DNA of 64,000 bases. Source: Neisseria sp. Marseille-Q5346 (GTDB lineage: Bacteria > Pseudomonadota > Gammaproteobacteria > Burkholderiales > Neisseriaceae). Positions 46,358 to 57,891 of this stretch are shown here, one piece after another (position 1 is the first letter of the stretch; every line of letters starts with the position of its first letter). The stretch covers positions 1,240,001-1,304,000 of the forward strand of contig NZ_OX336253.1 of assembly GCF_946902045.1 (NCBI RefSeq), given 5' to 3'. Below the pieces are notes generated by a model. It did not search any database. It worked only from the letters and a program-made list of their open reading frames with translations, and was not told the origin of the DNA. A program made the position numbers and the translations under genes.

Positions 46358-46471
46358 TCAAAGGTTGGTTCTTTGTTCTTTTAGCTTTAATAGACGTTCG
46401 AGCAATTCGTGTTTAGCAGCTTTTGTGCCATAATGGAAAGTCCCTATTGAGTTAAAATTCCAATAGGGATT
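46358..46471 (-). pseudogene. Fragment: C-terminal end of an unrecognised gene
   Basis: On the minus strand a 37-codon open stretch without a start codon reads as a protein end, including HYGTKAAKHELLERLLKLKE, and stops at TGA just before the next frame. A 9-bp inverted repeat (TCCCTATTG/CAATAGGGA) lies within it. It is likely the last part of a gene whose 5' portion was lost when the rRNA side was joined. Confidence 0.35.
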
Positions 46472-46499
46472 TTAAGATTCTTAATCGGTTAAATCTTTG

Positions 46500-46521
46500 T
46501 GCAACTGCTACATAATACCGT
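46500..46521 (-). repeat. 22-bp inverted repeat, right copy
   Basis: Exact reverse complement of the copy at 44813-44834. It stands between the broken frames and the rRNA operon terminator. Similarity extends imperfectly by about 5 nt on the inner side (AAAAG versus CAAAG) and ends on the outer side. Confidence 0.85.
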
Positions 46522-46721
46522 GGTTCTACTCCACTCTGTAAACACTGTCACATACGCAGATAGGGCAACAGCCCATGCCCATATAAATGCTTACGACATA
46601 TTAACGCAAATATCGTTTGATTTCAAATATTTCAAACGGTTAACCGTAACTTTCGGTACGTTTGTTCAAGAATCACAACAGGGTAATCATAATCCCCCTA
46701 TCGCCAAACCGACAGGCATAT

Positions 46722-46750
46722 AAAAAGCCCCCGACATCAGTCGGGGGCTT
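46722..46750 (-). terminator. Terminator of the rRNA operon
   Basis: A strong 8-9-bp GC stem (GCCCCCGA / TCGGGGGC) with a short loop and a T run on the minus strand begins about 10 nt past the 5S end. Confidence 0.9.
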
Positions 46751-46759
46751 CGGAATGGG

Positions 46760-46876
46760 TGTTTGGCGGTGACCTACTTTCACATGGAAGAACCACACTA
46801 TCATCGGCGCTGAGTCGTTTCACGGTCCTGTTCGGGATGGGAAGGCGTGGGACCAACTCGCTATGGCCGCCAAACT
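46760..46876 (-). rRNA. rrf: 5S ribosomal RNA
   Basis: The ends pair as CCGCCAAAC / GTTTGGCGG, and the interior has the conserved CCCATCCCGAACAGG and GGTGACC-type segments. Ends are placed from the closing stem and are good to a few nt. Confidence 0.95.
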
Positions 46877-46971
46877 TAAACTGTTACAAATCGGTAAAGC
46901 CTTAATCAATATATTCGGTGATGACTGAATCAGTCAGTAAGCTTTTATCTTTTGAAGTTCTTCAAATGATA

Positions 46972-49860
<2,889 letters not shown>

Positions 49861-50207
49861 TATCATTTCAAGAACCTCTTTGACTTCGTTTACCTACCCG
49901 TTGACTAGGGAAGCAAACTTGAAATTCCTACTTTGATAAAGCTTACTGCTTTGTTGTGTCTTAATCCTGCCTTTTGTGTTTCAGGATTAAGTCGATACAA
50001 TCATCACCCAAATACTGTGTTTGTTTTCTTTTCTCTTGCGAGAGATTTTTTATCCTTTGCAAAGAACAAAAAATCAAAACAAACTCATTGTCTTTGTTTG
50101 TTGATTTCGGCTTTCCAATTTGTTAAAGATCGATGCGTCGATATTTCACTTCGCAAATCAAAATAAGCTGCTAAGTATAGCAGGCTTCCTTTGATTTGTA
50201 AAGTTCT
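49861..50207 (-). other. 16S-23S spacer, tRNA-Ala to 23S part
   Basis: No protein gene. It contains the 5' strand of the 23S processing stem, AT-rich spacer sequence, and a boxA-type antitermination element (ATCTTTAACAAATTGGAAAG on the minus strand, at about 50112-50131). Confidence 0.8.
50117..50129 (-). promoter_or_regulatory. Spacer boxA (antitermination site)
   Basis: TCTTTAACAAATT on the minus strand matches the boxA element bound by NusB-S10 to keep RNA polymerase processive through 23S. Confidence 0.75.
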
Positions 50208-50283
50208 TGGTGGAGGCAAACGGGATCGAACCGATGACCCCCTGCTTGCAAAGCAGGTGCTCTACCAACTGAGCTATGCCCCC
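50208..50283 (-). tRNA. trnA: tRNA-Ala (UGC)
   Basis: A 76-nt tRNA in the 16S-23S spacer. Acceptor GGGGGCA, anticodon TGC in the loop TTTGCAA, T-loop GTTCGAT, encoded CCA. Confidence 0.96.
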
Positions 50284-50288
50284 GTTCT

Positions 50289-50365
<77 letters not shown>

Positions 50366-50468
50366 GGATTCTCTTCTTAAGCGAATCTTGTCTTCACTCA
50401 AGCTTTTCTCTTCCGCATCTTTATACAGTTTACCGATAAGTGTGAATGCATCAGACCTCTTCTTTCTC

Positions 50469-52012
<1,544 letters not shown>

Positions 52013-52136
52013 AATCTCTAACTTATAACTTCTGGTCTGCTTCAAAGAAACCGACAGGACAATGTCTAAAACATCATCTTGTCTGTCTTTCAAACAGTGT
52101 GAGGCCTAATGCACTCACACTTATCGGTAATCTGTT

Positions 52137-52148
52137 TTTTAAAGAGCG
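52137..52148 (-). promoter_or_regulatory. Leader boxA
   Basis: CGCTCTTTAAAA on the minus strand, just downstream of promoter P2, resembles the boxA of rRNA leaders. Confidence 0.6.
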
Positions 52149-52154
52149 AATCGA

Positions 52155-52182
52155 ATTATACAGTACATTTAGCAAATGTCAA
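52155..52182 (-). promoter_or_regulatory. rRNA operon promoter P2
   Basis: Perfect -35 TTGACA and -10 TATAAT with a 16-nt spacer on the minus strand, about 145 nt before 16S. It is the proximal promoter. Confidence 0.85.
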
Positions 52183-52262
52183 CTAAAATTATCGAAAATT
52201 CTAACTAACTGTGTTATACTGTCTGCTTCGTTTTCTTCACCGCGTCAGCAGCGAAGAACCGA

Positions 52263-52291
52263 ACTATACGCCCCCAAATAAAACCAGTCAA
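52263..52291 (-). promoter_or_regulatory. rRNA operon promoter P1
   Basis: -35 TTGACT and -10 TATAGT with a 17-nt spacer on the minus strand. The G/C-rich stretch before and after the -10 (GGGGGCG ... ) recalls promoters controlled by ppGpp and DksA. DksA itself is encoded just upstream. Confidence 0.7.
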
Positions 52292-52412
52292 CACCTTTCG
52301 CAAAATTATTTCTAGAAATTTAACCACCACCCTGTTTTAACAGGGTTTTTATTTCTAAAAAAATACTATCAAACTTCCTACACTCCCCATACATACAAAA
52401 AATACAAAACAA

Positions 52413-52443
52413 AGGCCGTCTGAAATGCTCTTTCAGACGGCCT
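52413..52443 (-). terminator. Paired DUS terminator after dksA
   Basis: Inverted perfect uptake sequences with a 7-nt loop and A/T flanks, 24 nt past the dksA stop. It isolates the rRNA promoters from dksA transcription. Confidence 0.87.
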
Positions 52444-52466
52444 TTTGAGGTTTCTATATCTATATT

Positions 52467-52883
52467 TTAGTCGGCGAACTGTTTTTTCATTCGTTCGCGT
52501 CGCTCTTGCGCTTCTACGGACAATGTCGCGGTCGGACGTGCCAGCAGGCGTTTGAGGCCGATGGGTTCGCCGGTATCGGCACAGAAACCGTAATCGCCTT
52601 CGTCAATACTGCGGAGAGTCGCTTGCACTTTATTGAGAAGTTTACGCTCGCGATCACGGGTGCGCAGTTCTAAAGCGTATTCTTCTTCTTGAGTAGCTCG
52701 GTCGGCTGGATCGGGAGCGGATTCGTGCTCTTGAAGATGGCCGGTAGTGGTGTTTGCATTTTCAATCAGTTCTTCTTGCATTTTAACCAGTAGTTCGCGG
52801 AAGAAGGCCAATTGGTCGCTGTTCATGTAGTCCTCTTCAGGACCATCCCAGTTTAAAATATCTTGTTCTGTCAGCTTTGCCAT
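52467..52883 (-). CDS. dksA: RNA polymerase-binding factor DksA, zinc-less type
   Basis: DksA enters the secondary channel of RNA polymerase and works with ppGpp. The 138-residue product has the coiled-coil with the tip motif DPADRATQEEE that is essential in E. coli. The C-terminal globular part reads GFCADTGEPIG ... ATLSVEAQER. Of the four zinc cysteines of E. coli DksA only the first remains; the other places hold Thr, Ser and Ala. It is thus the cysteine-poor type, expected to fold without zinc. It is encoded just before the rRNA operon it may regulate. Confidence 0.94.
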   Translation of the reverse strand: MAKLTEQDILNWDGPEEDYMNSDQLAFFRELLVKMQEELIENANTTTGHLQEHESAPDPADRATQEEEYALELRTRDRERKLLNKVQATLRSIDEGDYGFCADTGEPIGLKRLLARPTATLSVEAQERRERMKKQFAD

Positions 52884-53106
52884 GGTGTCTGCTTTCGGTT
52901 TGTTGTTAATGATTTAGATGCTACGGGTTTGCTTTTATTGGGTTTTCTTAAATTTCCGTTTTGGAAATTGGGCGAATCATATCATGTTTTACCTATTCAT
53001 TTGTTCTTTATATTTCGATTTGCACTTTTTTGCACTACCTTACACCTAAATATATTAAAGCGCTTTTTAGGACGTTATATTTTTGGTTATTAATGCCTGC
53101 TGCGCT

Positions 53107-53118
53107 TTCAGACGGCCT
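53107..53118 (-). repeat. DUS overlapping the yggT stop
   Basis: A perfect AG-type copy whose first bases form part of the TAG stop of yggT. Confidence 0.85.
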
Positions 53119-53674
53119 ATTGAAGCAACCATAGGTTGGTTTGCTGGATAAGTTGGGGAAACCATCGGGCCAGCCACAACCATAATAAGAGCACCAACAA
53201 ACTGCCTGAAAAATCGTATCGTCCTACGCGTAAGAAGGAAAACGGTTTGAGCAATGGCTGCAGGATTCGTTCGATGGCATAAGTCAACGGCGAATAGCGA
53301 CCTTGTATGCTGGCCACCATTCTAATAATCAGACCGATAAGTAATGTATAGGCCGCGGCTTTCAGCATATGGAGTGCGGCAAACCAGAAGTTTGCCAAAA
53401 TCAGCTTATTGCTGATGGACAGCGCCGGCGATATAAAAATAATGGCGGTACAGGCAAGGTAGTACACCAGAAAACCTGCGGGTAGGCAGTACCAATCGGT
53501 TTTCGCGCCGGATGGAAATGCTTTTTGCCAAGGTTTGGTAAGCCAGCCTGTTGCCTGTATGCTGAATTTGAGCAGGGGGTGCTCTGCTGCCAATCCTGCG
53601 TATCGGAGCAAAAAGCGTGTGATACACAGGATGGCAACAGCGTCTGCCAATAATAAGAGCAAGTCGCCGCGCAT
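53117..53674 (-). CDS. yggT: YggT family membrane protein
   Basis: A 185-residue inner membrane protein with two YggT repeats (about residues 5-95 and 100-180), each with two membrane helices, and the ILQPLLKPFSFL element. The function is unresolved. It has been linked to osmotic or ion stress in some bacteria and is often found with proC and yggS. Here the order yggS-proC-yggT on the minus strand is the common one, with only 2 nt between proC and yggT. Confidence 0.88.
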   Translation of the reverse strand: MRGDLLLLLADAVAILCITRFLLRYAGLAAEHPLLKFSIQATGWLTKPWQKAFPSGAKTDWYCLPAGFLVYYLACTAIIFISPALSISNKLILANFWFAALHMLKAAAYTLLIGLIIRMVASIQGRYSPLTYAIERILQPLLKPFSFLRVGRYDFSGSLLVLLLWLWLARWFPQLIQQTNLWLLQ

Positions 53675-53675
53675 G

Positions 53676-53687
53676 TTCAGACGGCCT
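53676..53687 (-). repeat. DUS forming the stop of proC
   Basis: A perfect AG-type copy read as Lys-Ala-Val-stop at the end of proC, the second example in the window of a DUS supplying a gene's last codons. Confidence 0.88.
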
Positions 53688-54474
53688 TGTATTGTTGCGC
53701 CATTTCTTGCGAACGTTTGACGCAGGCTTCTACGCCCTGTTCGATGGCTTCGGCAACGTGACGGGCTTTGAAGGTTTCGATGGCTTCGTGTGTCGTGCCG
53801 CCTTTGGAAGTTACGTTTTGCTGTAATTGTGCGAATGCTTCGCCGGTTTGTTCGGCCAAAGCCACTGCGCCTTTAAATGTAGCAAGGCTCAGTTCGCGTG
53901 CGTCTTGTTCGTTGAAACCTTGTGCCAAAGCCGCGTTTTGGAGCGCACCCAACAGATAGAAAACATAGGCGGGGCCGCTGCCGCTGATGCCGGTAATATT
54001 GTGGAGTTGCTCTTCCTCGTTCAGCCAAACGGTTGTGCCGACAGAGCGCATGATGCCGTCTGCGGCTGTGCGGTCGGCTTCTGAAACACCCGCATCAGCA
54101 AACATACCGGATACGCCCAAACCGATTTTGGCTGGCGTATTGGGCATGATGCGCACGATACGGCGTGTGCCGCCCAGATACTGGCTGAGGGTATCGATGG
54201 ACAAACCAGCCGCTACGGACAACACCAGCGCACCATTCAAACGGATGTTTTGACAGGCTGCCTGCATGTCTTGCGGTTTGACGGCGAGAATAAGGACATC
54301 GTCCGCACTCAATTCAGGCAGGTTTTCAGAAGCGGCTACGCCCAATTCTTGAACCAGTTGCGCTCGTCTCTCTGCGCCGCGTTCGACAATGTGGACACGA
54401 TAGCCGTCTTGTTTGACCAAACCGCCTGCAATGGCAGTCGCCATATTGCCGCCGCCGAGAAAATAGATATTCAT
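53677..54474 (-). CDS. proC: Pyrroline-5-carboxylate reductase
   Basis: ProC performs the last step of proline synthesis, reducing pyrroline-5-carboxylate with NAD(P)H. The 265-residue protein starts with the Rossmann motif IYFLGGGNMATAIAGGL and has VKPQDM, RIMPNTPAKIG and the signature around ITGISGSGPAYVF, then SKGGTTHEAIETF near the end. A GGAGTG site precedes the ATG. It is in a yggS-proC-yggT cluster; the last two codons and the stop lie in a DUS. Confidence 0.96.
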   Translation of the reverse strand: MNIYFLGGGNMATAIAGGLVKQDGYRVHIVERGAERRAQLVQELGVAASENLPELSADDVLILAVKPQDMQAACQNIRLNGALVLSVAAGLSIDTLSQYLGGTRRIVRIMPNTPAKIGLGVSGMFADAGVSEADRTAADGIMRSVGTTVWLNEEEQLHNITGISGSGPAYVFYLLGALQNAALAQGFNEQDARELSLATFKGAVALAEQTGEAFAQLQQNVTSKGGTTHEAIETFKARHVAEAIEQGVEACVKRSQEMAQQYKAV

Positions 54475-54503
54475 ATATATGTCACTCCTTTGTGATATCG
54501 ATC

Positions 54504-54543
54504 AGGCCGTCTGAAACTGCTGTCTGCCCTGTTCAGACGGCCT
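54504..54543 (-). terminator. Paired DUS hairpin between yggS and proC
   Basis: Inverted perfect uptake sequences with a 16-nt loop, 8 nt after the yggS stop. It may separate yggS from proC-yggT. Confidence 0.7.
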
Positions 54544-54550
54544 ATTACTT

Positions 54551-55246
54551 TTATTGAGGATAATGCCGCTTGCCGAAAATCGCGCTGCCGATGCGGACAT
54601 GGGTTGCGCCGCATTCTACCGCGATTGGCATATCTCCGGACATACCCATAGACAAAACATCTGCTTCGACGCCTGCCGCATTCAACTCAGCCAACAGCCG
54701 CTGCATGGTATGAAACTGGCTGCGCAATTCATCGTCGCTGCTGTCGGCCTTGGCCACACACATCAATCCGCGCACTTTAATATTCGGCAACTTGGCCACT
54801 TCAAGGGCCAGCGCAACCGCTTCAGCGGGCGCTACGCCGTGTTTCGCCTCTTCCGCGGCAATGTTCACTTCAATACACACCTGCAACGGCGGCATTTCAG
54901 ATGGCCTTTGTTCACTCAAGCGCCGCGCCGTTTTTAGACGGCCTATCGTATGCACCCAATGTGCGCGTTCGGCCACAAATTTGGTTTTATTAGACTGCAC
55001 ATCGCCGATAACGTGCCAAACAATATCCGGCAAATCGGCCAGCGTTTCCGTTTTTTCAAACCATTCCTGAATATAGTTCTCGCCAAAATCGCGCTGACCG
55101 GCCGCATACACTTCGCGGATATCGTCTGCCGGAAACGTCTTGCTGACCGCTACCAGCTTTACCGCATCCGCAGGCCGTCCTGCAGCCTCAGCCGCCTGTT
55201 CAACCGCCCGGCATACATCCTGATAGTTTTGTTGCAATACCGACAT
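54551..55246 (-). CDS. yggS: PLP homeostasis protein (YggS/PLPBP family)
   Basis: A 231-residue pyridoxal phosphate-binding protein that buffers PLP and affects amino acid and keto-acid balance. The lysine in KLVAVSKTFPADD holds PLP, and GENYIQEW, IGDVQSNK and the late SMGMSGDMPIAVECGATHVR phosphate-binding stretch (first 20 residues named) are present. The start MSVLQQNYQDV has an AAAGGAG site. It is divergent from pilT, as in many Gram-negative bacteria. Confidence 0.94.
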   Translation of the reverse strand: MSVLQQNYQDVCRAVEQAAEAAGRPADAVKLVAVSKTFPADDIREVYAAGQRDFGENYIQEWFEKTETLADLPDIVWHVIGDVQSNKTKFVAERAHWVHTIGRLKTARRLSEQRPSEMPPLQVCIEVNIAAEEAKHGVAPAEAVALALEVAKLPNIKVRGLMCVAKADSSDDELRSQFHTMQRLLAELNAAGVEADVLSMGMSGDMPIAVECGATHVRIGSAIFGKRHYPQ

Positions 55247-55294
55247 GGTTTTCTCCTTTAACCCGTTCATCACTCGGCATTTTGAAAATTTTAC

Positions 55295-55323
55295 TTGGTC
55301 GAACGGATTTATCTATTTAAAAT
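55295..55323 (+). promoter_or_regulatory. Likely promoter of pilT
   Basis: -35 TTGGTC and -10 TAAAAT with a 17-nt spacer, 40 nt before the pilT start. Confidence 0.5.
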
Positions 55324-55363
55324 AAAGCGATTTTATTATTCTAAACCAAAACAAGGCCACATT

Positions 55364-56410
55364 ATGCAGATTACCGACTTACTCGCGTTCGGCGTGAAAA
55401 ACAAAGCCTCCGACCTCCATTTGAGTTCGGGCATTTCCCCCATGATACGCGTACACGGCGACATCCGCCGCATCAACCTGCCCGAGATGAGTTCGGAAGA
55501 AGTCGGTACCATGATTACCTCGGTCATGAACGACCACCAGCGCAAGCTCTATCAACAGGATTTTGAAGTTGATTTCTCATTTGAGCTGCCTAATGTTGCC
55601 CGTTTCCGCGTCAACGCCTTTATGACCGAACGCGGCCCGGCCGCCGTATTCCGTACCATTCCGAGCACCGTCCTGACGCTGGAAGAATTGCGTGCGCCGC
55701 GCATTTTTCAAAAAATTGCCGAAAATCCGCGCGGTTTGGTCTTGGTAACCGGCCCGACCGGTTCGGGTAAATCCACCACGCTGGCGGCGATGGTCAACTA
55801 CATCAACGAAACCCAACCGGCCCACATTCTGACCATCGAAGACCCGATTGAGTTCGTCCACCAAAGCAAAAAGGCGCTCATCAACCAACGCGAGCTGCAT
55901 CAACACACCCACAGCTTCACCAACGCCCTGCGTTCCGCCCTGCGCGAAGACCCAGACGTGATTTTGATCGGTGAGATGCGCGACCCTGAAACCATCTCCC
56001 TCGCCCTGACCGCCGCCGAGACCGGCCACTTGGTTTTCGGTACGCTGCACACAACCGGCGCCGCCAAAACCATCGACCGTATTGTCGACGTATTCCCTGC
56101 AGGCGAAAAAGAAATCGTGCGCTCCATGTTGTCCGAATCCTTGCGCGCCATCATTTCCCAAACCCTGCTGAAAACCCGCGACGGCAACGGCCGCGTCGCC
56201 GCACACGAAATCCTGATTTCCACACCGGCCGTGCGCAACCTCATCCGCGAGAACAAAATCGCCCAAATCAACGCCGCCCTCCAAACCGGTCAGGCCCACG
56301 GTATGCAAACCCTTGATCAAGCCCTGCAAACCCTTGTCCGCCAAGGCACCATCAGCCCAGAGCTGGCACGCAGCAAGGCGCAAAACATCGAAAACCTCTC
56401 TGTTTTCTAA
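55364..56410 (+). CDS. pilT: Type IV pilus retraction ATPase PilT
   Basis: PilT powers pilus retraction for twitching motility and DNA uptake. The 348-residue protein has the N-terminal PAS-like part (MQITDLLAFGVKNKASDLHL), Walker A GPTGSGKST (130-138), the Asp and His boxes and the AVRNLIREN element near the C-terminus that corresponds to the AIRNLIRE motif needed for retraction. The start was chosen at the family N-terminus; a 23-residue longer frame has no support. It lies upstream of pilU, with a DUS hairpin in between. Confidence 0.97.
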   Translation: MQITDLLAFGVKNKASDLHLSSGISPMIRVHGDIRRINLPEMSSEEVGTMITSVMNDHQRKLYQQDFEVDFSFELPNVARFRVNAFMTERGPAAVFRTIPSTVLTLEELRAPRIFQKIAENPRGLVLVTGPTGSGKSTTLAAMVNYINETQPAHILTIEDPIEFVHQSKKALINQRELHQHTHSFTNALRSALREDPDVILIGEMRDPETISLALTAAETGHLVFGTLHTTGAAKTIDRIVDVFPAGEKEIVRSMLSESLRAIISQTLLKTRDGNGRVAAHEILISTPAVRNLIRENKIAQINAALQTGQAHGMQTLDQALQTLVRQGTISPELARSKAQNIENLSVF

Positions 56411-56419
56411 ACCATAATC

Positions 56420-56458
56420 AGGCCGTCTGAACCCCATCATCCCGTTTTCAGACGGCCT
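56420..56458 (+). terminator. Paired DUS hairpin between pilT and pilU
   Basis: Inverted perfect uptake sequences with a 15-nt loop and T run, 10 nt past the pilT stop. It may make pilU expression lower than pilT. Confidence 0.78.
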
Positions 56459-56496
56459 TTCAGCCTGACCGAATACCCGTTTTAAAGAGAATCATC

Positions 56497-57726
56497 ATGA
56501 GCGACCTCGCCCCTCTGCACGACCTGTTAAGCGAAATGGTGCAAGCCTACTCACAAAAAAACCAAGCACCGCACATCCCCACCCCGGCCGAAATCGGCAC
56601 GCATCTTCATCCCCTGCTCGACCGTATGTGTGAAGAGGCCGAAAAACGCAACGCATCCGACATCTTCATCAGCGCAGGCTTTCCTCCTGCCATCAAAGTC
56701 GGCGGCACCCTCACGCCCATGCCCCACAAAGCGCTGACCGGCGCGGACACCGCCGCCATCGCCGAATCCACCATGAACCCCGACCAGCTCGAAGCCTTCA
56801 ACCGCGACTGGGAAATCAACTATTCCGTCCAATCGCGCAGCAACACACGCTACCGCGTCAACGCCTACCACGAGCAAGGCCGCGTCGGCATGGTATTGCG
56901 CCGCGTCAGCCAAGACATTCCCGAGATGAAGACCCTCGGCTTACCCGAAAAGCTCCAAGAGCTTGCACTCGCACCGCGCGGCCTGCTGATCCTCGCCGGC
57001 CCGACCGGTTCGGGTAAGTCCACCACCATGGCCTCCATGCTCAACTACCGCAACCAAAAGCTGCCCGGCCATATCGTTACCATCGAAGACCCCATCGAGT
57101 TTATCTACAAACCTTGCCGCAGCATCTTCACCCAGCGCGAAATCGGCATCGATACCGACAACTGGAAAACCGCCGTTCAAAGCGCCATGCGTCAAGCACC
57201 CGATGTCGTCTGCATCGGAGAAGTCCGCAGCGAAGAAAGCATGGAATACGCCCTTCAACTGGCTCAAACCGGCCATCTGTGCGTTTTCACCATCCATGCC
57301 AGCACGGCCTCCCAAACCATTGAGCGCATCATCAACTTCTATCCGGAAGACCGCCGCCAACAAGTTTTGATGGATTTGGCGTTAAACCTTGTCGGCATCA
57401 TCGGCCAACGCCTCACCATCAAGAAAAACCGCCAACGCACGGCCGTTACCGACCTCCTGCTCAACACTCCGGCCATGCAGGACTTGATTTTCAAAGGCGA
57501 ATTGCTGGAAATCCGTGACCTGATGGCACGCTCCGGCAGCAACGGCATGCAGACGTTCGACCAAAACCTCTTCAACCTCTACGCACAAGGCCAAATCGAA
57601 CTCAGCGAAGCCCTGCGCCAAGCGGTATCCGCCAACGATTTGCGCCTGCGCATTCAAATGCACGACGAGGGCAACAATACCGAACGCCTCTACGACCGCA
57701 TCAGCGACCTCAACCTGATGACCTAA
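56497..57726 (+). CDS. pilU: Type IV pilus ATPase PilU
   Basis: PilU is a paralogue of PilT that assists retraction under load. The 409-residue protein has a longer N-terminus than PilT, then NASDIFISAGFPPAIKVGG, Walker A GPTGSGKST (about 168-176), IVTIEDPIEFIY and the His-box QTGHLCVFTIHAS. It lacks an exact AIRNLIRE motif and instead has LLNTPAMQDLI in the same place, as is usual for PilU. An AAAGAG site precedes the ATG. Confidence 0.95.
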   Translation: MSDLAPLHDLLSEMVQAYSQKNQAPHIPTPAEIGTHLHPLLDRMCEEAEKRNASDIFISAGFPPAIKVGGTLTPMPHKALTGADTAAIAESTMNPDQLEAFNRDWEINYSVQSRSNTRYRVNAYHEQGRVGMVLRRVSQDIPEMKTLGLPEKLQELALAPRGLLILAGPTGSGKSTTMASMLNYRNQKLPGHIVTIEDPIEFIYKPCRSIFTQREIGIDTDNWKTAVQSAMRQAPDVVCIGEVRSEESMEYALQLAQTGHLCVFTIHASTASQTIERIINFYPEDRRQQVLMDLALNLVGIIGQRLTIKKNRQRTAVTDLLLNTPAMQDLIFKGELLEIRDLMARSGSNGMQTFDQNLFNLYAQGQIELSEALRQAVSANDLRLRIQMHDEGNNTERLYDRISDLNLMT

Positions 57727-57742
57727 TGGCGCAAGCCAAAAA

Positions 57743-57804
57743 AGGCCGTCTGAACAAATGTGGAAACGAAATCAAGTATTTCCCCGTATCCGTTCAGACG
57801 GCCT
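57743..57804 (+). terminator. Widely spaced inverted DUS pair after pilU
   Basis: Two perfect inverted uptake sequences 38 nt apart, 16 nt past the pilU stop, between pilU and the FUSC gene. Confidence 0.55.
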
Positions 57805-57891
57805 TATCCTATTTCAAACATTCTGAAACCGACTGAAAATCCTGTTAAAATCCAATCATTCACCTCATAACGAATAATAAACAACACCATT

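Noticed and set aside
46441..46469. TCCCTATTG/CAATAGGGA inverted repeat taken for a terminator or a neisserial repeat element
   Set aside because: It falls inside a protein-like remnant frame, lacks a good T-run in the relevant direction and does not match the Correia or dRS3 consensus as I know them.
46499..46723. 74-codon plus-strand frame before the 5S terminator
   Set aside because: It starts with GTG inside the 22-bp repeat, lacks a ribosome-binding site, has no protein-like pattern and runs up to the rRNA terminator.
52324..52351. Hairpin CCCTG...CAGGG with T run upstream of the rRNA promoters
   Set aside because: The T run is on the plus strand, where no gene reads toward it, and dksA already has its own terminator on the minus strand. 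Its role is unclear, so it is not listed as a terminator.
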